Positions 54,785-63,656 of a DNA stretch of 64,000 nt are shown one piece after another. The DNA is taken from positions 1,860,001 to 1,924,000 of the forward strand of contig NZ_BAABCP010000001.1 in NCBI RefSeq assembly GCF_039539005.1, read 5' to 3'. The stretch's first letter is position 1, and each line of letters opens with the position of its first letter. Below the pieces are notes generated by a model, which had not been told where the DNA came from, did not search any database, and was given only the letters and a program-made list of their open reading frames with translations. Position numbers and translations under genes: made by a program. Source of the stretch: Microbacterium soli. Its GTDB lineage: Bacteria > Actinomycetota > Actinomycetes > Actinomycetales > Microbacteriaceae.

Positions 54785-54864
54785 GCACTATTCCGCAGAT
54801 CGGCATGGTCTCGCCCGCTTTCGGGCGCAGCGCTGCGAAGTTGTGCTTTTCTGCGGAGTTGTGA
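54785..54864. repeat. three copies of CTGCGRARTWGTGM between lhr and DUF6157-like gene
   Basis: CTGCGAAGTTGTGC (54833-54846) and CTGCGGAGTTGTGA (54851-54864) are direct repeats 18 bp apart; an inverted copy CTGCGGAATAGTGC is on the minus strand (54785-54798). Between them lie a hairpin CGCCCG-CTTT-CGGGCG (54812-54827) and the palindrome GCAGCGCTGC (54828-54837). Could be a regulator-binding array or a small dispersed repeat. Confidence 0.5.
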
Positions 54865-54928
54865 CATCGCCCGGGATCACCGACACCCGGCCCTCGACAA
54901 TGTCGGCGGGGTGGGGGATGCTGGCGGC

Positions 54929-55339
54929 ATGGCGCACACGACGAACTACACGAGCACGTTCATCGAGGTCTCGGAGGACTGCCGTGCCGAGCACGGCGAG
55001 GAGCCGCCGATCGCGGAGAACGTGTCGATCGCCGCGCTGCACTACCGGCTGATCTCCGAGCACCCCTACGAGCTCACCTCGGACGACGTGCTGTTCCGGA
55101 CGCATGCGCTGCGCAAGGGCATCGACCCGGACGATGCCGCGGCCAGGGCCGAGTTCTTCTCGAAGGGCCAGGCATGCCTGCGCTCCTCACCACTGGGCAA
55201 GCGATACGGCTGGGGGACGCACCACGACGCGAAGGGGCGCGTGGCGCTGGTGTCCCGTGATTCGGAGGAGTACGCGGCTCTGGCCGCCGATCCGGCGCTC
55301 GCGCACACCAGGGCCATGAGGTCCAGTCGGGCGGTGTGA
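54929..55339 (+). CDS. DUF6157-like conserved protein
   Basis: 136 residues. Start MAHTTNYTSTFIEVSEDCRA and the blocks ELTSDDVLFRTHALRKGI, FFSKGQACLRSSPLGKRYGW and ALVSRDSEEYAAL define a small conserved family of unknown function. Cytoplasmic. No Shine-Dalgarno of note before ATG 54929. 30 bp upstream of the ECF sigma gene in the same direction. Confidence 0.75.
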   Translation: MAHTTNYTSTFIEVSEDCRAEHGEEPPIAENVSIAALHYRLISEHPYELTSDDVLFRTHALRKGIDPDDAAARAEFFSKGQACLRSSPLGKRYGWGTHHDAKGRVALVSRDSEEYAALAADPALAHTRAMRSSRAV

Positions 55340-55369
55340 CACTTCCGCGCCTGCCGGACATGACAGGGC

Positions 55370-55963
55370 ATGAGCGAGAAGAACGACGAGACCGAGATCT
55401 GGGCACGAGCCCGTTCGGACAGCGGTGAGGCGTTCGCCGAGCTCTTCCGTCGGCACCGTGACGCCGTGTTCCGCCGTGCGCTGGCACTGGTGGATCGGGC
55501 GCACGATGCCGAGGACGCCACGGCCGTCGCCTTCTTCGAGCTCTGGCGCAGGCGGCGATCGGTCGTGCTCGTCGACGGCACGGTGCTGCCGTGGCTGCTG
55601 GTGACCGTCGGCAACACGGCACGGAATCAGCGTCGCGGAGGCGTGCGGTACCGACGACTGCTGGCAGCGCTGCCGCGCTCCGAGCCCCGCGACGCCGAGC
55701 AGGAGGCGGTGGACTCACTGGAGGCCGAGGTGCTCGGCATCCGGCTGCGCGACGCGCTGTCCGAACTGGATCCGAAGGACGCCGCACTCCTGACCCTCAC
55801 CGTGCTGGACGGACTCACCGTGGCGGACGCCGCACCCCTGGTCGGATTGAAAGCAGGAGCCGCGCGCACCCGCCTGATGCGGGTCAGACGTCGCCTCCAG
55901 AACGATCTGGCGCCGAACCCGCCGCATGTCACCTGGTTCCTCTCGGAAGGAGAACGCGCATGA
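55370..55963 (+). CDS. ECF-type RNA polymerase sigma factor
   Basis: 197 residues. Region 2 (AFAELFRRHRDAVFRRALAL, DAEDATAVAFFELWRRR) and region 4 (ALSELDPKDAALLTLTVLDG, AAPLVGLKAGAARTRLMRVR) are both present. The region-4 first helix is unusual in starting DPKDAALLTL rather than L-P-x-x-x-R. Its stop overlaps the next gene, which has the place of an anti-sigma factor. Confidence 0.88.
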   Translation: MSEKNDETEIWARARSDSGEAFAELFRRHRDAVFRRALALVDRAHDAEDATAVAFFELWRRRRSVVLVDGTVLPWLLVTVGNTARNQRRGGVRYRRLLAALPRSEPRDAEQEAVDSLEAEVLGIRLRDALSELDPKDAALLTLTVLDGLTVADAAPLVGLKAGAARTRLMRVRRRLQNDLAPNPPHVTWFLSEGERA

Positions 55964-56718
55964 ACAGCACACTGGACCCCGTCTTCGCGGCGGGCATCGA
56001 ACGCGAGCTGAGGGCCATCGGCACGTCTCGCAGCGGGTTGCGTCGCCGGCAGCGCAGGGCGCGCGTCGCGGTCATCGTCGGCGGATCGCTTGCAGTGGCG
56101 GGGGCGCTCACGGGCGCCGCCCTCCTCAGCGGGCTCCCCGGACAGACCACGGTCGCCCCGTTCGGCGACACCGTGAGCGGCTCCTACACGGGAACCGCGG
56201 TCGTGGACCTCGGACCGGTGCCGGCGGGCGCCGACCGGGTGATCCTCGACATCACGTGCACCGAGGGCGGAGGCATCGAGGTGCAGACCCTGCCCGGGGC
56301 GGGGGCCACCGCCGCCGGAGCGAGCTGGAACTGCTCCGACCCGATCCGTGAGAACAAGACGATCCACATCGACGACGGCCTCCTCCCGGCCAACGGGAGC
56401 ACGGAGGTCACCGTCACCGCGGACCCAGGCACCTCGTGGACCGTGGTCGCCCGCTACGGCTCGTCGACCACTCGGCCCTGGGGCGTCAACGCGCGGGGCG
56501 AGACGTACGGCGTTCCCAACGGCAACGGCACTCCCGACCTCGTCGCATCCCGGACCACCGACGGCGAGGTCGGCTACATTCGGATGACCGAGCAGTTCGC
56601 GTTCGAGGGCGAGGGGTACATCAAGGTGTACGAGTCCGACGGCGTGACGCAGATCGGATGGTTCCCGATCGGCGACCCGGCGACGCTCGGCGATCCGCCC
56701 GCCGTCGAGAAGCAGTAG
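55960..56718 (+). CDS. single-pass membrane protein, putative ECF partner
   Basis: 252 residues, ATG overlapping the sigma stop. A cytoplasmic segment of about 38 residues with an Arg-rich stretch (GLRRRQRRARVAVIVGG) leads to one membrane helix (about 35-60) and an extracellular domain rich in Gly/Thr/Asp (beta-sandwich-like) with two Cys (DITCTEGG, SWNCSD) that could form a disulfide. No HxxxCxxC zinc anti-sigma motif. Position suggests it controls the sigma factor; this is inference. Confidence 0.68.
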   Translation: MNSTLDPVFAAGIERELRAIGTSRSGLRRRQRRARVAVIVGGSLAVAGALTGAALLSGLPGQTTVAPFGDTVSGSYTGTAVVDLGPVPAGADRVILDITCTEGGGIEVQTLPGAGATAAGASWNCSDPIRENKTIHIDDGLLPANGSTEVTVTADPGTSWTVVARYGSSTTRPWGVNARGETYGVPNGNGTPDLVASRTTDGEVGYIRMTEQFAFEGEGYIKVYESDGVTQIGWFPIGDPATLGDPPAVEKQ

Positions 56719-56726
56719 GCGCGAGC

Positions 56727-56760
56727 CGAGGGCCGTCCGGGATCGCCCGGGCGGCCCTCG
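56727..56760. terminator. bidirectional hairpin terminator
   Basis: CGAGGGCCGTCCGGG (56727-56741), loop ATCG, CCCGGGCGGCCCTCG (56746-56760): 15-bp stem with one T-G wobble between convergent genes. Confidence 0.75.
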
Positions 56761-56771
56761 TCGTGCGAGGG

Positions 56772-58508
56772 TCACCCCGCCTGCGCCAGTGACCCTTCGG
56801 CATCCAGTTCCAGCATCAGATCGAGGCCGAGCCGTTGCAGGAACACGTCGTCGTGGCTGACGACGAGCACCGCGCCGCGGTAGGCGTGCAGCGCCTCGAC
56901 CAGCTGATCAACCGTGTCGATGTCGAGGTTGTTGGTCGGCTCGTCGAGCACCACGAGGTGCGGTGGGGGATCGGCCAGCAGCAGCTTCGCCAGCGCCGCC
57001 CGGAACCTCTCACCGCCCGACAGGGCGCGGACCGGGCGGTCCATCGCCGCCCCGCGGATGAGGAATCTCGCGAGCCGGTTCCGCAGCTCCTTCTCCGGGA
57101 CGTGCGGAGCCGCCGCCGCGATGTTCTCCACCACGGACGCCGACTCGTCGAGCCCGTCCACACGCTGGGACAGGTAGCCGATGCGGTCGGTGTGCGCCTC
57201 CGCGACCAGCTCCGAGTCGATCGGGGACTCGGATGCCGCGGCATCCGCACCCTCGACGCGGGAATGTGCGCCAGCAGCGGATGCATCCTCCGGATCCGTC
57301 CGCGCGAGGTGCGCATTCCCGCTCGAAGCGCTCGCGTCTCCGCCGATGAGAGCGGCATCCGCCACCAACCTCCGCAGCAGTGTGGTCTTCCCGACCCCGT
57401 TGCGGCCGATCAGCGCCGCACGCTCCGGCCCCTGCAGCACCCACGATCGCGTCCCGTCGCTGAGCGTCGCGATGCGCCGCGAGCTCGAGATCCCCGGATC
57501 GGGCAGCTCGATCTTCATGGTCGCGTCGTCGCGGATGCGGCGCCCGGCCTCGTCCCGCGCCCGCCGGGCCTCCTCCTCCCGCGCCTGCTTCTCGCCGCGC
57601 AGCTTCCCGGCCGACACCTGCGCCTCCGCCTTGCGCCCGTTCATGATGATCTTCGGCTGCCGCTTCTCCGCGAACGCCTTCTTCGCGAAACTCGCCCGAT
57701 GCGCGAGCTTGGTCTCCGTCTCGATGCGCTGCCGCTTCTCCTTCCGCAGCGCCTGCGCGGCGTCGCGTTCGGCCTGCTTCGCGGCCTCCTGCTCGGCATC
57801 CAGCCAGGTCCGCCACTCGGAGTACGGCCCGCCGAACACGCTCAGCTGATTGCCGTACAGCTCGGCCGTGTCGTCCATGAGCTCCAGCAGCGCGATGTCG
57901 TGACTCACCACGATCAGCGTGCCCTTCCAGCCGCGGACCATGTCCGCGAGCCGTCCCCGCGCCTCGCGGTCGAGGTTGTTGGTCGGCTCGTCGAGCAGGG
58001 TGATCGGCGCGCGCCGCAGACGGATGCCGGCGATCGCGACGAGCACCGCCTCGCCGCCCGAGAGCTCTCCGACCGTGCGATCGAGGAACGACGGGTCGAG
58101 CCCGGCTTCGGCGAGGGATGCCTCGGCCCGCGCCTCGATGTCCCAGTCGTCGCCGACGGCGTCGAAGCGCGCCGGGTCGACGTCACCCGCGGCGATGGCC
58201 CGCACGGCATCGAACGGCACGGCGATGCCGAGCAGATCGGCGACGCGACGGTCGGTGTCGAGAGTGAGGCGCTGCGGCAGGTGGGCGACCGCGGCGGTGC
58301 GGACGATCTGCCCCGAGGTGGGATGGAGGTCGCCCGCGATGAGGCGGAGCAGGGTGGACTTGCCTGCGCCGTTGCGCCCGACCAGGCCGGTCCGGCCAGC
58401 GCCGAACGAGCCCGACACGGCGTCGAGGGCGACGGATCCGTCCGCCCAGGTGAAGGTCAGCCGGTCGAGGGTGACGGCGGCTGCGGTGGATGAGATCGGT
58501 GCTGACAT
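56772..58508 (-). CDS. ABC-F family ATPase (ribosome-associated)
   Basis: 578 residues, two ABC domains in one chain and no membrane segment. Domain 1: Walker [32 protein letters not shown] charged inter-domain linker of about 80 residues ([20 protein letters not shown]) follows. Domain 2: [37 protein letters not shown] proteins act on ribosomes in antibiotic protection or translation control. Unusually, after the second Walker A there is a 50-residue Ala/Ser/Asp insertion (about residues 395-445) not expected in the family. Confidence 0.87.
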   Translation of the reverse strand: MSAPISSTAAAVTLDRLTFTWADGSVALDAVSGSFGAGRTGLVGRNGAGKSTLLRLIAGDLHPTSGQIVRTAAVAHLPQRLTLDTDRRVADLLGIAVPFDAVRAIAAGDVDPARFDAVGDDWDIEARAEASLAEAGLDPSFLDRTVGELSGGEAVLVAIAGIRLRRAPITLLDEPTNNLDREARGRLADMVRGWKGTLIVVSHDIALLELMDDTAELYGNQLSVFGGPYSEWRTWLDAEQEAAKQAERDAAQALRKEKRQRIETETKLAHRASFAKKAFAEKRQPKIIMNGRKAEAQVSAGKLRGEKQAREEEARRARDEAGRRIRDDATMKIELPDPGISSSRRIATLSDGTRSWVLQGPERAALIGRNGVGKTTLLRRLVADAALIGGDASASSGNAHLARTDPEDASAAGAHSRVEGADAAASESPIDSELVAEAHTDRIGYLSQRVDGLDESASVVENIAAAAPHVPEKELRNRLARFLIRGAAMDRPVRALSGGERFRAALAKLLLADPPPHLVVLDEPTNNLDIDTVDQLVEALHAYRGAVLVVSHDDVFLQRLGLDLMLELDAEGSLAQAG

Positions 58509-58858
58509 GAGCGACTCCCGGGATGTGGGGTGCGCGGATGCCGACGGTCGCGGTGACGCGAGGAGCGCGGTGCCTCGGAGGGCGGGTCTGCGGTCGGAAG
58601 GATCGTCGGATCGGCGCGTGGATAATTCACGCGGAGAGGCGACGATTCAGATCAATGGACTTCCAGACACGGCGGACAGGACTCTGTGACGATACCCAGT
58701 CCCGGGCCGACCCGCAACCCGGGCGTGTCGCGGTGTCGGGTGTCCGTCGTGGCGGTGCGCCACACGCGGGGATGCGCACCACGAGCGGGGAGAGATTGCG
58801 GCATCCGTCCGTGCGGAGCGCACCATCCCGCTCGAAGCGCACGGGTACCGTGGACGGC
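58509..58858. other. 350-bp intergenic region upstream of the ABC-F gene and the 58859 gene
   Basis: Shared 5' region of divergent genes. It contains one hairpin, CGCGTG-GATAATT-CACGCG (58615-58633), whose AT-rich loop stands out in G+C-rich sequence, and a TACCGT hexamer ending 6-7 bases before ATG 58859 that fits a leaderless promoter. For ABC-F antibiotic-resistance genes a leader peptide/attenuator would be expected here, but I could not identify one on the minus strand. Confidence 0.35.
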
Positions 58859-59131
58859 ATGGACGACAGACAGCCGAGTTCGCACGAGATGCGGGCCCGG
58901 ATGGGCTTCGCGGGGAGCACCATCATCGGCCTCGGCGTCGCCGCTGCGCTCGCCGCCGCCACCGACAGCATGCCGGTCTCGCTCGGTATCGGCCTCGCCG
59001 TCACGCTCGCCCTCATGGTCGCGTTCACCCGCGGAGGATCGCGGACACGGCATCCGGATGCCGATGATCCCGCCGACCCGGATGCCGACGGCGATCCGGA
59101 TGAGGACGACGGGACCTCGCCGACGATCTGA
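58859..59131 (+). CDS. small two-helix membrane protein
   Basis: 90 residues: a short N-terminus, helices GFAGSTIIGLGVAAALAAAT and MPVSLGIGLAVTLALMVAFT, then an acidic tail rich in Asp/Pro (DADDPADPDADGDPDEDDG). ATG 58859; GTG 58850 in frame is possible. No Shine-Dalgarno, so probably leaderless. Function unknown. Its stop is 3 bases from that of the convergent esterase gene. Confidence 0.6.
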   Translation: MDDRQPSSHEMRARMGFAGSTIIGLGVAAALAAATDSMPVSLGIGLAVTLALMVAFTRGGSRTRHPDADDPADPDADGDPDEDDGTSPTI

Positions 59132-59134
59132 CGA

Positions 59135-59788
59135 TCAGGACCTGATCGCGTCCTTCCACTGCGAGAGGAACACGCACACGTCGGCGAGCTCCTGCTCGGA
59201 GATGGAGTGCGTGAGCCCGGGGTAGATCCGTCCGGACAGCTCGGAATGCCCGGGAAGCCACTGGGCGGTGTGGTCGACGAGGTTCTGCGGGATCACCTCG
59301 TCGCGACTGCCCCGGCCCCAGAAGACGGGCGGCTTCCGCTCTCGCAGCACGGCATCCCCGGGCAGGTCGCCGGGTGCCGCGTAGCCGCTGAGCGCCACCA
59401 CGGCGGCGATGCGGTCGTGCGCCAGCCGGAGTGCCTGCAGCGCCACGGCCGCGCCCTGCGAGAAGCCCAGCAGGGCGACGGAGGACGAATCGCCTGTCTC
59501 GGCGTCCAGCCAGCGCAGCAGCGCCTCCGCGGCCGCGGTGATGCCCGCCGAGTCCCGCGAGTTCAGCGAGTCGATCCGGTACCAGGCCCTCCCGGGCATC
59601 GGCCATGGCGGCGTGAGGGGAGCGGCGACGGATGCCACCGCCACTCCGTCCGGAAGGTGGGGGACGAGACCGAACAGGTCGTTCTCGTCAGCGCCGTAGC
59701 CGTGCAGCAGCACGAGCAGCGGCGTCCCCGCACGCGGGGTCGGTGACCAGCGCGTCAGGTCGTCGTCGATCCTCAGCTCCTCGATCAT
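59135..59788 (-). CDS. carboxylesterase/phospholipase-family alpha/beta hydrolase
   Basis: 217 residues. Oxyanion loop LLVLLHGYGADENDLF, nucleophile Ser in LLGFSQGAAVALQAL (GFSQG), acid Asp in GRGSRDEVIP and His in YPGLTHSISEQE place it in the short-chain esterase/lysophospholipase family (YpfH/carboxylesterase 2-like). Cytoplasmic. Divergent from the Nudix-like gene with a 51-bp gap. Confidence 0.87.
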   Translation of the reverse strand: MIEELRIDDDLTRWSPTPRAGTPLLVLLHGYGADENDLFGLVPHLPDGVAVASVAAPLTPPWPMPGRAWYRIDSLNSRDSAGITAAAEALLRWLDAETGDSSSVALLGFSQGAAVALQALRLAHDRIAAVVALSGYAAPGDLPGDAVLRERKPPVFWGRGSRDEVIPQNLVDHTAQWLPGHSELSGRIYPGLTHSISEQELADVCVFLSQWKDAIRS

Positions 59789-59839
59789 GACTCCATCTTG
59801 CCTGCTTCGCGCCCTGCATTCGGCTGGTAGAAAGGACTC

Positions 59840-60427
59840 ATGGCGGTGCGCACACCTGACCCTGACCCGGACGGCGGCTTCGGGTTCGACGACGTGCCCT
59901 CGGCGAACGACAACCCGGGCTGGCTGAGCGACATCGAACTCGAGGAGGCGCGCCGCCGACTGCCGATGCTGTACGTCGAGGCCGTACCCGTGGTCACCGA
60001 CGGCGCTGGCCAGGTCACCTCCATCGGCGTGCTGCTGCGCTCCACCCCGCTCGGCGAGATCACCCGCACACTGGTCTCGGGGCGGGTGCGATACGGGGAG
60101 ACCGTGCGGGACGCCCTCTTCCGGCACATCGAGAACGACCTCGGCCCGATGGCGTTCCCGCTGCTGCCCGTGTCACCGACGCCCTTCACGGTGGCGGAGT
60201 ACTTCCCGATCCCCGGAGTCAGCGCGTTCCACGATGATCGTCAGCACGCCGTCTCGCTCGTGTTCATCGTGCCGGTCACCGGCACGTGCGAGCCCCGCCA
60301 GGATGCCCTCGAGGTCACCTGGTTCTCCCCGGAGGAGGCGGCCACCGATGCCGTGTCCGCGGAGATGGAGGGCGGCCGGGGATCGCTGATCCGCCAGGCG
60401 CTCGCCCACCTCGGCCTCCTGCGCTGA
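59840..60427 (+). CDS. Nudix-like protein (DUF4916 family)
   Basis: 195 residues. Core LYVEAVPVVTDGAGQVTSIG, LVSGRVRYGETVRDALFRHI and FPIPGVSAFHDDRQHAVSLV resemble the actinobacterial DUF4916/Nudix branch. The Nudix box is degenerate: RYGETVRDALFRHIENDLG lacks the REUXEE glutamates, so nucleotide hydrolysis is uncertain. Start ATG 59840. Confidence 0.75.
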   Translation: MAVRTPDPDPDGGFGFDDVPSANDNPGWLSDIELEEARRRLPMLYVEAVPVVTDGAGQVTSIGVLLRSTPLGEITRTLVSGRVRYGETVRDALFRHIENDLGPMAFPLLPVSPTPFTVAEYFPIPGVSAFHDDRQHAVSLVFIVPVTGTCEPRQDALEVTWFSPEEAATDAVSAEMEGGRGSLIRQALAHLGLLR

Positions 60428-60586
60428 CGCGGCGGCGCCGCGTCCTGCGTCCGTCCCGGCGCCCGCTCTCGCGTCACCCTGTCGCGCCCCGGTGCGCCTT
60501 CGCGGGGGAGTGATCGCGGATCCGGAGTCCGACCACCCGTGTTCGGCTCCCACGCGCGGTGTTCAGCCACCTCACAGTGAGGCTAT

Positions 60587-60616
60587 CTGGCATCCTTTAT
60601 CCAATTTCCTATAGGA
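60587..60616 (+). promoter_or_regulatory. promoter and operator of the erythrulose-kinase operon
   Basis: -35-like CTGGCA (60587-60592), 17-bp spacer, -10-like TATAGG (60610-60615). The -10 lies inside the perfect 10-bp palindrome TCCTATAGGA (60607-60616), flanked by TATCC (60598-60602) and GGATA (60614-60618). Binding there would block the promoter; the GntR regulator at 63657 is the candidate. Confidence 0.5.
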
Positions 60617-60666
60617 TAGGTCGTTACAGGATTGAGCCGCGCCGGGAGCGCATGAAGGAGACCGCG

Positions 60667-62388
60667 ATGACGCGCTTGTTCAATGACCCAGACGACTTCG
60701 CTGAGGAGGCCGCCGCGGGCCTCGCCCTGGCCTCCGCGAGGTGGGTGCGCCCGGTGTCCGGCGGTGTGGTCCGCTCGACCCGTGGCCCGGAGCCCACCGT
60801 CGCCGTCGTGATCGGCGGCGGCAGCGGACACTACCCGACCTTCGCGGGGCTGGTGGGGCCGGGGCTCGCCCACGGCGCCGCGATGGGCAATCTCTTCGCC
60901 TCGCCGTCCGCGCACCAGGTGCACTCGGTCGCCACCGCCGCGAACGAGGGCCGCGGTGTGCTGCTGAGCTACGGCAACTACGCGGGTGACGTGCTGCACT
61001 TCACGCAGGCGCAGGAGCGGATGCGCGCGGCCGGCATCGACTGCCGCACCGTGACCGTCACCGACGACATCTCCAGCGCGCCCAGAAGCGAGATCGAGAA
61101 GCGCCGCGGCATCGCGGGCGACCTCGTGGTGTTCAAGATCGCCGGTGCCGCATCCGAGGCGGGCGCCGATCTCGACGAGGTCGAGCGGCTGGCCCGACGA
61201 GCCAACGACCGCACGCGCAGCCTGGGCGTGGCCTTCAGCGGCTGCACGCTACCCGGCGCGGACGAGCCGCTGTTCACCGTTCCCGAGGGCCGCATGGCCG
61301 TGGGACTCGGCATCCACGGGGAGCCCGGCATCGACGAGGTCGACGTGCCCTCGGCGGAGGGCCTCGCCGACCTGTTGGTCTCCTCGCTTCTGGATGAGAT
61401 CCCCGATGGCGCATCTCTCGACGGCGCGCGCGTCGTTCCAATCCTCAACGGCCTGGGCGGCGTCAAGTACGAGGAGCTGTACGTCGTGTACGCGAGCGTC
61501 CATCGGCTGCTCGAGCAGGCAGGCGTCACGATCGTCTCGCCCGAGGTCGGGGAGTTCTGCACGAGCTTCGACATGGCGGGTGCGTCGCTGACGCTGCTGT
61601 GGCTCGACGACGAGCTCGAGCGGCTCTGGCTCGCGCCAAGCGACACTCCTGCGTTCCGCAGGGGATCGATCGAGGGGCGCGTCGAGGTGGGGGTCACCGA
61701 GTCCGCCGAGGAACAGCGCGTGGTCGGCGAGGCGACGGCGCCGTCGCGGGAGGCGGCGGCCACGGTCACCAGGTCGTTCCGGGCCATCGCCGAGATGCTC
61801 GACGCCGAGGCGGACGAGCTCGGCCGCATCGACAGGATCGCCGGCGACGGCGATCACGGCATCGGCATGCATCGCGGAAGCCGGGCGGCAGCGGATGCCG
61901 CGCAGCGGGCGGCCGATCGCGGTGCCGGCGCGCGCACCGTGCTGCAGTGGGCCGCCGACGCCTGGTCGGATGCCGGCGGCGGCACCTCCGGAGCCATCTG
62001 GGGCGAGATGCTCGTCGCGCTGGGCGACTCGCTCGGAGACGACAGGGCCGTCGACGCCGGGACCGTGGCGGACGGCGTGCTGCGCATGAAGGACGCCGTG
62101 ATGTCGTTCGGCAAGGCGCAGCGGGGGGACAAGACGATGGTCGACGCGATCGTCCCGTTCGCGGATCGTCTGGCCCAGCGCGTGCAGGCCGGCGATCGTC
62201 TGCTGGACGCCTGGACGGATGCCGCGGAGGAGGCGACCCGTGCCGCTGAGGCGACGGCGTCGATGACCGCGCGGCTCGGCCGCGCCCGATCGCACGGGGA
62301 CAGGAGCCTCGGCACCCCGGACCCGGGCGCGGTCTCCTTCGCGCTCGTCACTCGGACCGTGCTGGACATCCTGAAAGGGGATCACTGA
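60667..62388 (+). CDS. DhaKL-type kinase, probable erythrulose kinase
   Basis: 573 residues, DhaK and DhaL domains fused. Dha[21 protein letters not shown] and the substrate-linking His in [12 protein letters not shown], which forms a hemiaminal with the ketose. DhaL: nucleotide/Mg site [14 protein letters not shown] and [24 protein letters not shown] at 60655-60660 fixes ATG 60667; an ATG at 60652 carries this Shine-Dalgarno inside its own codons. Downstream RpiB- and TIM-type isomerases match erythrulose-phosphate isomerisation in the tetritol pathways of Mycobacterium and Brucella, so D- or L-erythrulose is preferred over dihydroxyacetone as substrate. Confidence 0.85.
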   Translation: MTRLFNDPDDFAEEAAAGLALASARWVRPVSGGVVRSTRGPEPTVAVVIGGGSGHYPTFAGLVGPGLAHGAAMGNLFASPSAHQVHSVATAANEGRGVLLSYGNYAGDVLHFTQAQERMRAAGIDCRTVTVTDDISSAPRSEIEKRRGIAGDLVVFKIAGAASEAGADLDEVERLARRANDRTRSLGVAFSGCTLPGADEPLFTVPEGRMAVGLGIHGEPGIDEVDVPSAEGLADLLVSSLLDEIPDGASLDGARVVPILNGLGGVKYEELYVVYASVHRLLEQAGVTIVSPEVGEFCTSFDMAGASLTLLWLDDELERLWLAPSDTPAFRRGSIEGRVEVGVTESAEEQRVVGEATAPSREAAATVTRSFRAIAEMLDAEADELGRIDRIAGDGDHGIGMHRGSRAAADAAQRAADRGAGARTVLQWAADAWSDAGGGTSGAIWGEMLVALGDSLGDDRAVDAGTVADGVLRMKDAVMSFGKAQRGDKTMVDAIVPFADRLAQRVQAGDRLLDAWTDAAEEATRAAEATASMTARLGRARSHGDRSLGTPDPGAVSFALVTRTVLDILKGDH

Positions 62389-62389
62389 T

Positions 62390-62845
62390 ATGGCACTTCG
62401 ACTCGTCATCGGCTCGGACGACGCGGGCTTCGACTACAAGGAGCGCATCAAGGCCGACCTGCTGAGGAACCCGCTCGTCGCGGACGTCGTCGACGTCGGC
62501 GTCGATGCCGACGGCCACACCAACTACCCGACCGTGGCGACCACGGCCGCGGAGAAGGTGGCGGCAGGGGAGGCCGACCGCGCCATCCTCGTCTGCGGCA
62601 CGGGACTCGGGGTCGCGATCTCCGCGAACAAGGTCGCCGGGATCCGCGCGGTCACCGCGCACGACTCGTACAGCGTGGAGCGCTCCGTGCTCTCCAACAA
62701 CGCACAGGTGCTGTGCATGGGGCAGCGCGTGGTCGGTATCGAGCTCGCGCGGCGGCTGGCCGCCGAATGGCTCACGTACACGTTCGACCCGGGCAGCGCA
62801 TCCGCGGAGAAGGTGCGCGAGATCTGCGCGTATGAAGGGGTCTGA
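62390..62845 (+). CDS. RpiB/LacAB-family isomerase, probable D-erythrulose-4-phosphate isomerase
   Basis: 151 residues. RpiB signatures: [55 protein letters not shown] with catalytic Cys, and [20 protein letters not shown]. In the EryI/DerI branch this fold interconverts D-erythrulose 4-phosphate and D-erythrose 4-phosphate; the neighbours support that over ribose 5-phosphate isomerisation. Starts 1 base after the kinase stop. Confidence 0.83.
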   Translation: MALRLVIGSDDAGFDYKERIKADLLRNPLVADVVDVGVDADGHTNYPTVATTAAEKVAAGEADRAILVCGTGLGVAISANKVAGIRAVTAHDSYSVERSVLSNNAQVLCMGQRVVGIELARRLAAEWLTYTFDPGSASAEKVREICAYEGV

Positions 62846-62861
62846 GGAGGGCGCCCGCCCC

Positions 62862-63617
62862 GTGCGCCGGCGGATGCTGATCGGGGCGAGCCTGAAGATG
62901 TACTTCTCGCACGCCAGGACCGTCGCGTGGACCGCGGCCGTCGCGGAGGTGCTGGCGGAGCATCCGGCGCGCGGGCGCACCGAGATGTTCGTCATCCCGC
63001 AGTACCCGTCGATACCGGCTTGCCTGGAAGTCGCCGCGGGCGCCCTCGCCGTCGGTGCGCAGGACGTCGCCGAGCACGATGCGGGTGCGTTCACCGGTGA
63101 GGTGTCCGGGTCGGTGCTCGCCGAGCTCGGCTGTCGCTTCGTCGAGGTGGGGCACGCCGAGCGGCGCGGGATGTTCGGCGACACCGACGAGGTCGTCGCG
63201 GCGAAGACCGCCGCGGCGATGCGCAGCGGACTCGTCCCGATCCTGTGCGTGGGAGAGGCCGAGAGCACGGATGCCGAGCAGGCCGCGCACGCGTGCATCG
63301 CGCAGGTGGACTCCGCGTTGACGACGGCCCGTGCCGCGGGGCGGCTGGGCGAGATCGTGATCGCGTACGAGCCGCTGTGGGCGATCGGTGCGCCGGAGCC
63401 CGCCCCCGCCGCCCACATCCGCGGGGTGTGCGACCGGCTGCGCGACGGACTCGATCGGCGCGGTCTGGACGCCCGCGTGATCTACGGTGGAAGTGCGGGT
63501 CCGGGGATGCTGATCGAGGTCTCGGACAGTGTCGACGGGCTGTTCCTGGGGCGCTTCGTGCATGACCCGGAAGCAGTGCGGATGATTCTCGACGAGGTCG
63601 CCGCGATCACCGGATGA
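62862..63617 (+). CDS. triosephosphate isomerase-family enzyme, probable erythrulose-phosphate isomerase
   Basis: 251 residues from GTG 62862. TIM catalytic residues are intact: Lys in GASLKMYFSH, His in VEVGHAERR, Glu in IAYEPLWAIG, phosphate loops GGSAGPGM and GLFLGRFVHD. The SLKMYF opening differs from the NxKMN of glycolytic TIM, as in EryH/LerI-type enzymes acting on four-carbon phosphates. Start is uncertain: ATG 62832 overlaps RpiB, GTG 62862 follows GAGGAGG by about 12 bases, ATG 62874 is also in frame. Confidence 0.82.
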   Translation: MRRRMLIGASLKMYFSHARTVAWTAAVAEVLAEHPARGRTEMFVIPQYPSIPACLEVAAGALAVGAQDVAEHDAGAFTGEVSGSVLAELGCRFVEVGHAERRGMFGDTDEVVAAKTAAAMRSGLVPILCVGEAESTDAEQAAHACIAQVDSALTTARAAGRLGEIVIAYEPLWAIGAPEPAPAAHIRGVCDRLRDGLDRRGLDARVIYGGSAGPGMLIEVSDSVDGLFLGRFVHDPEAVRMILDEVAAITG

Positions 63618-63656
63618 CCGGCGGCAGGACGCACGAACGACGAAGGAGAGCAGGGC

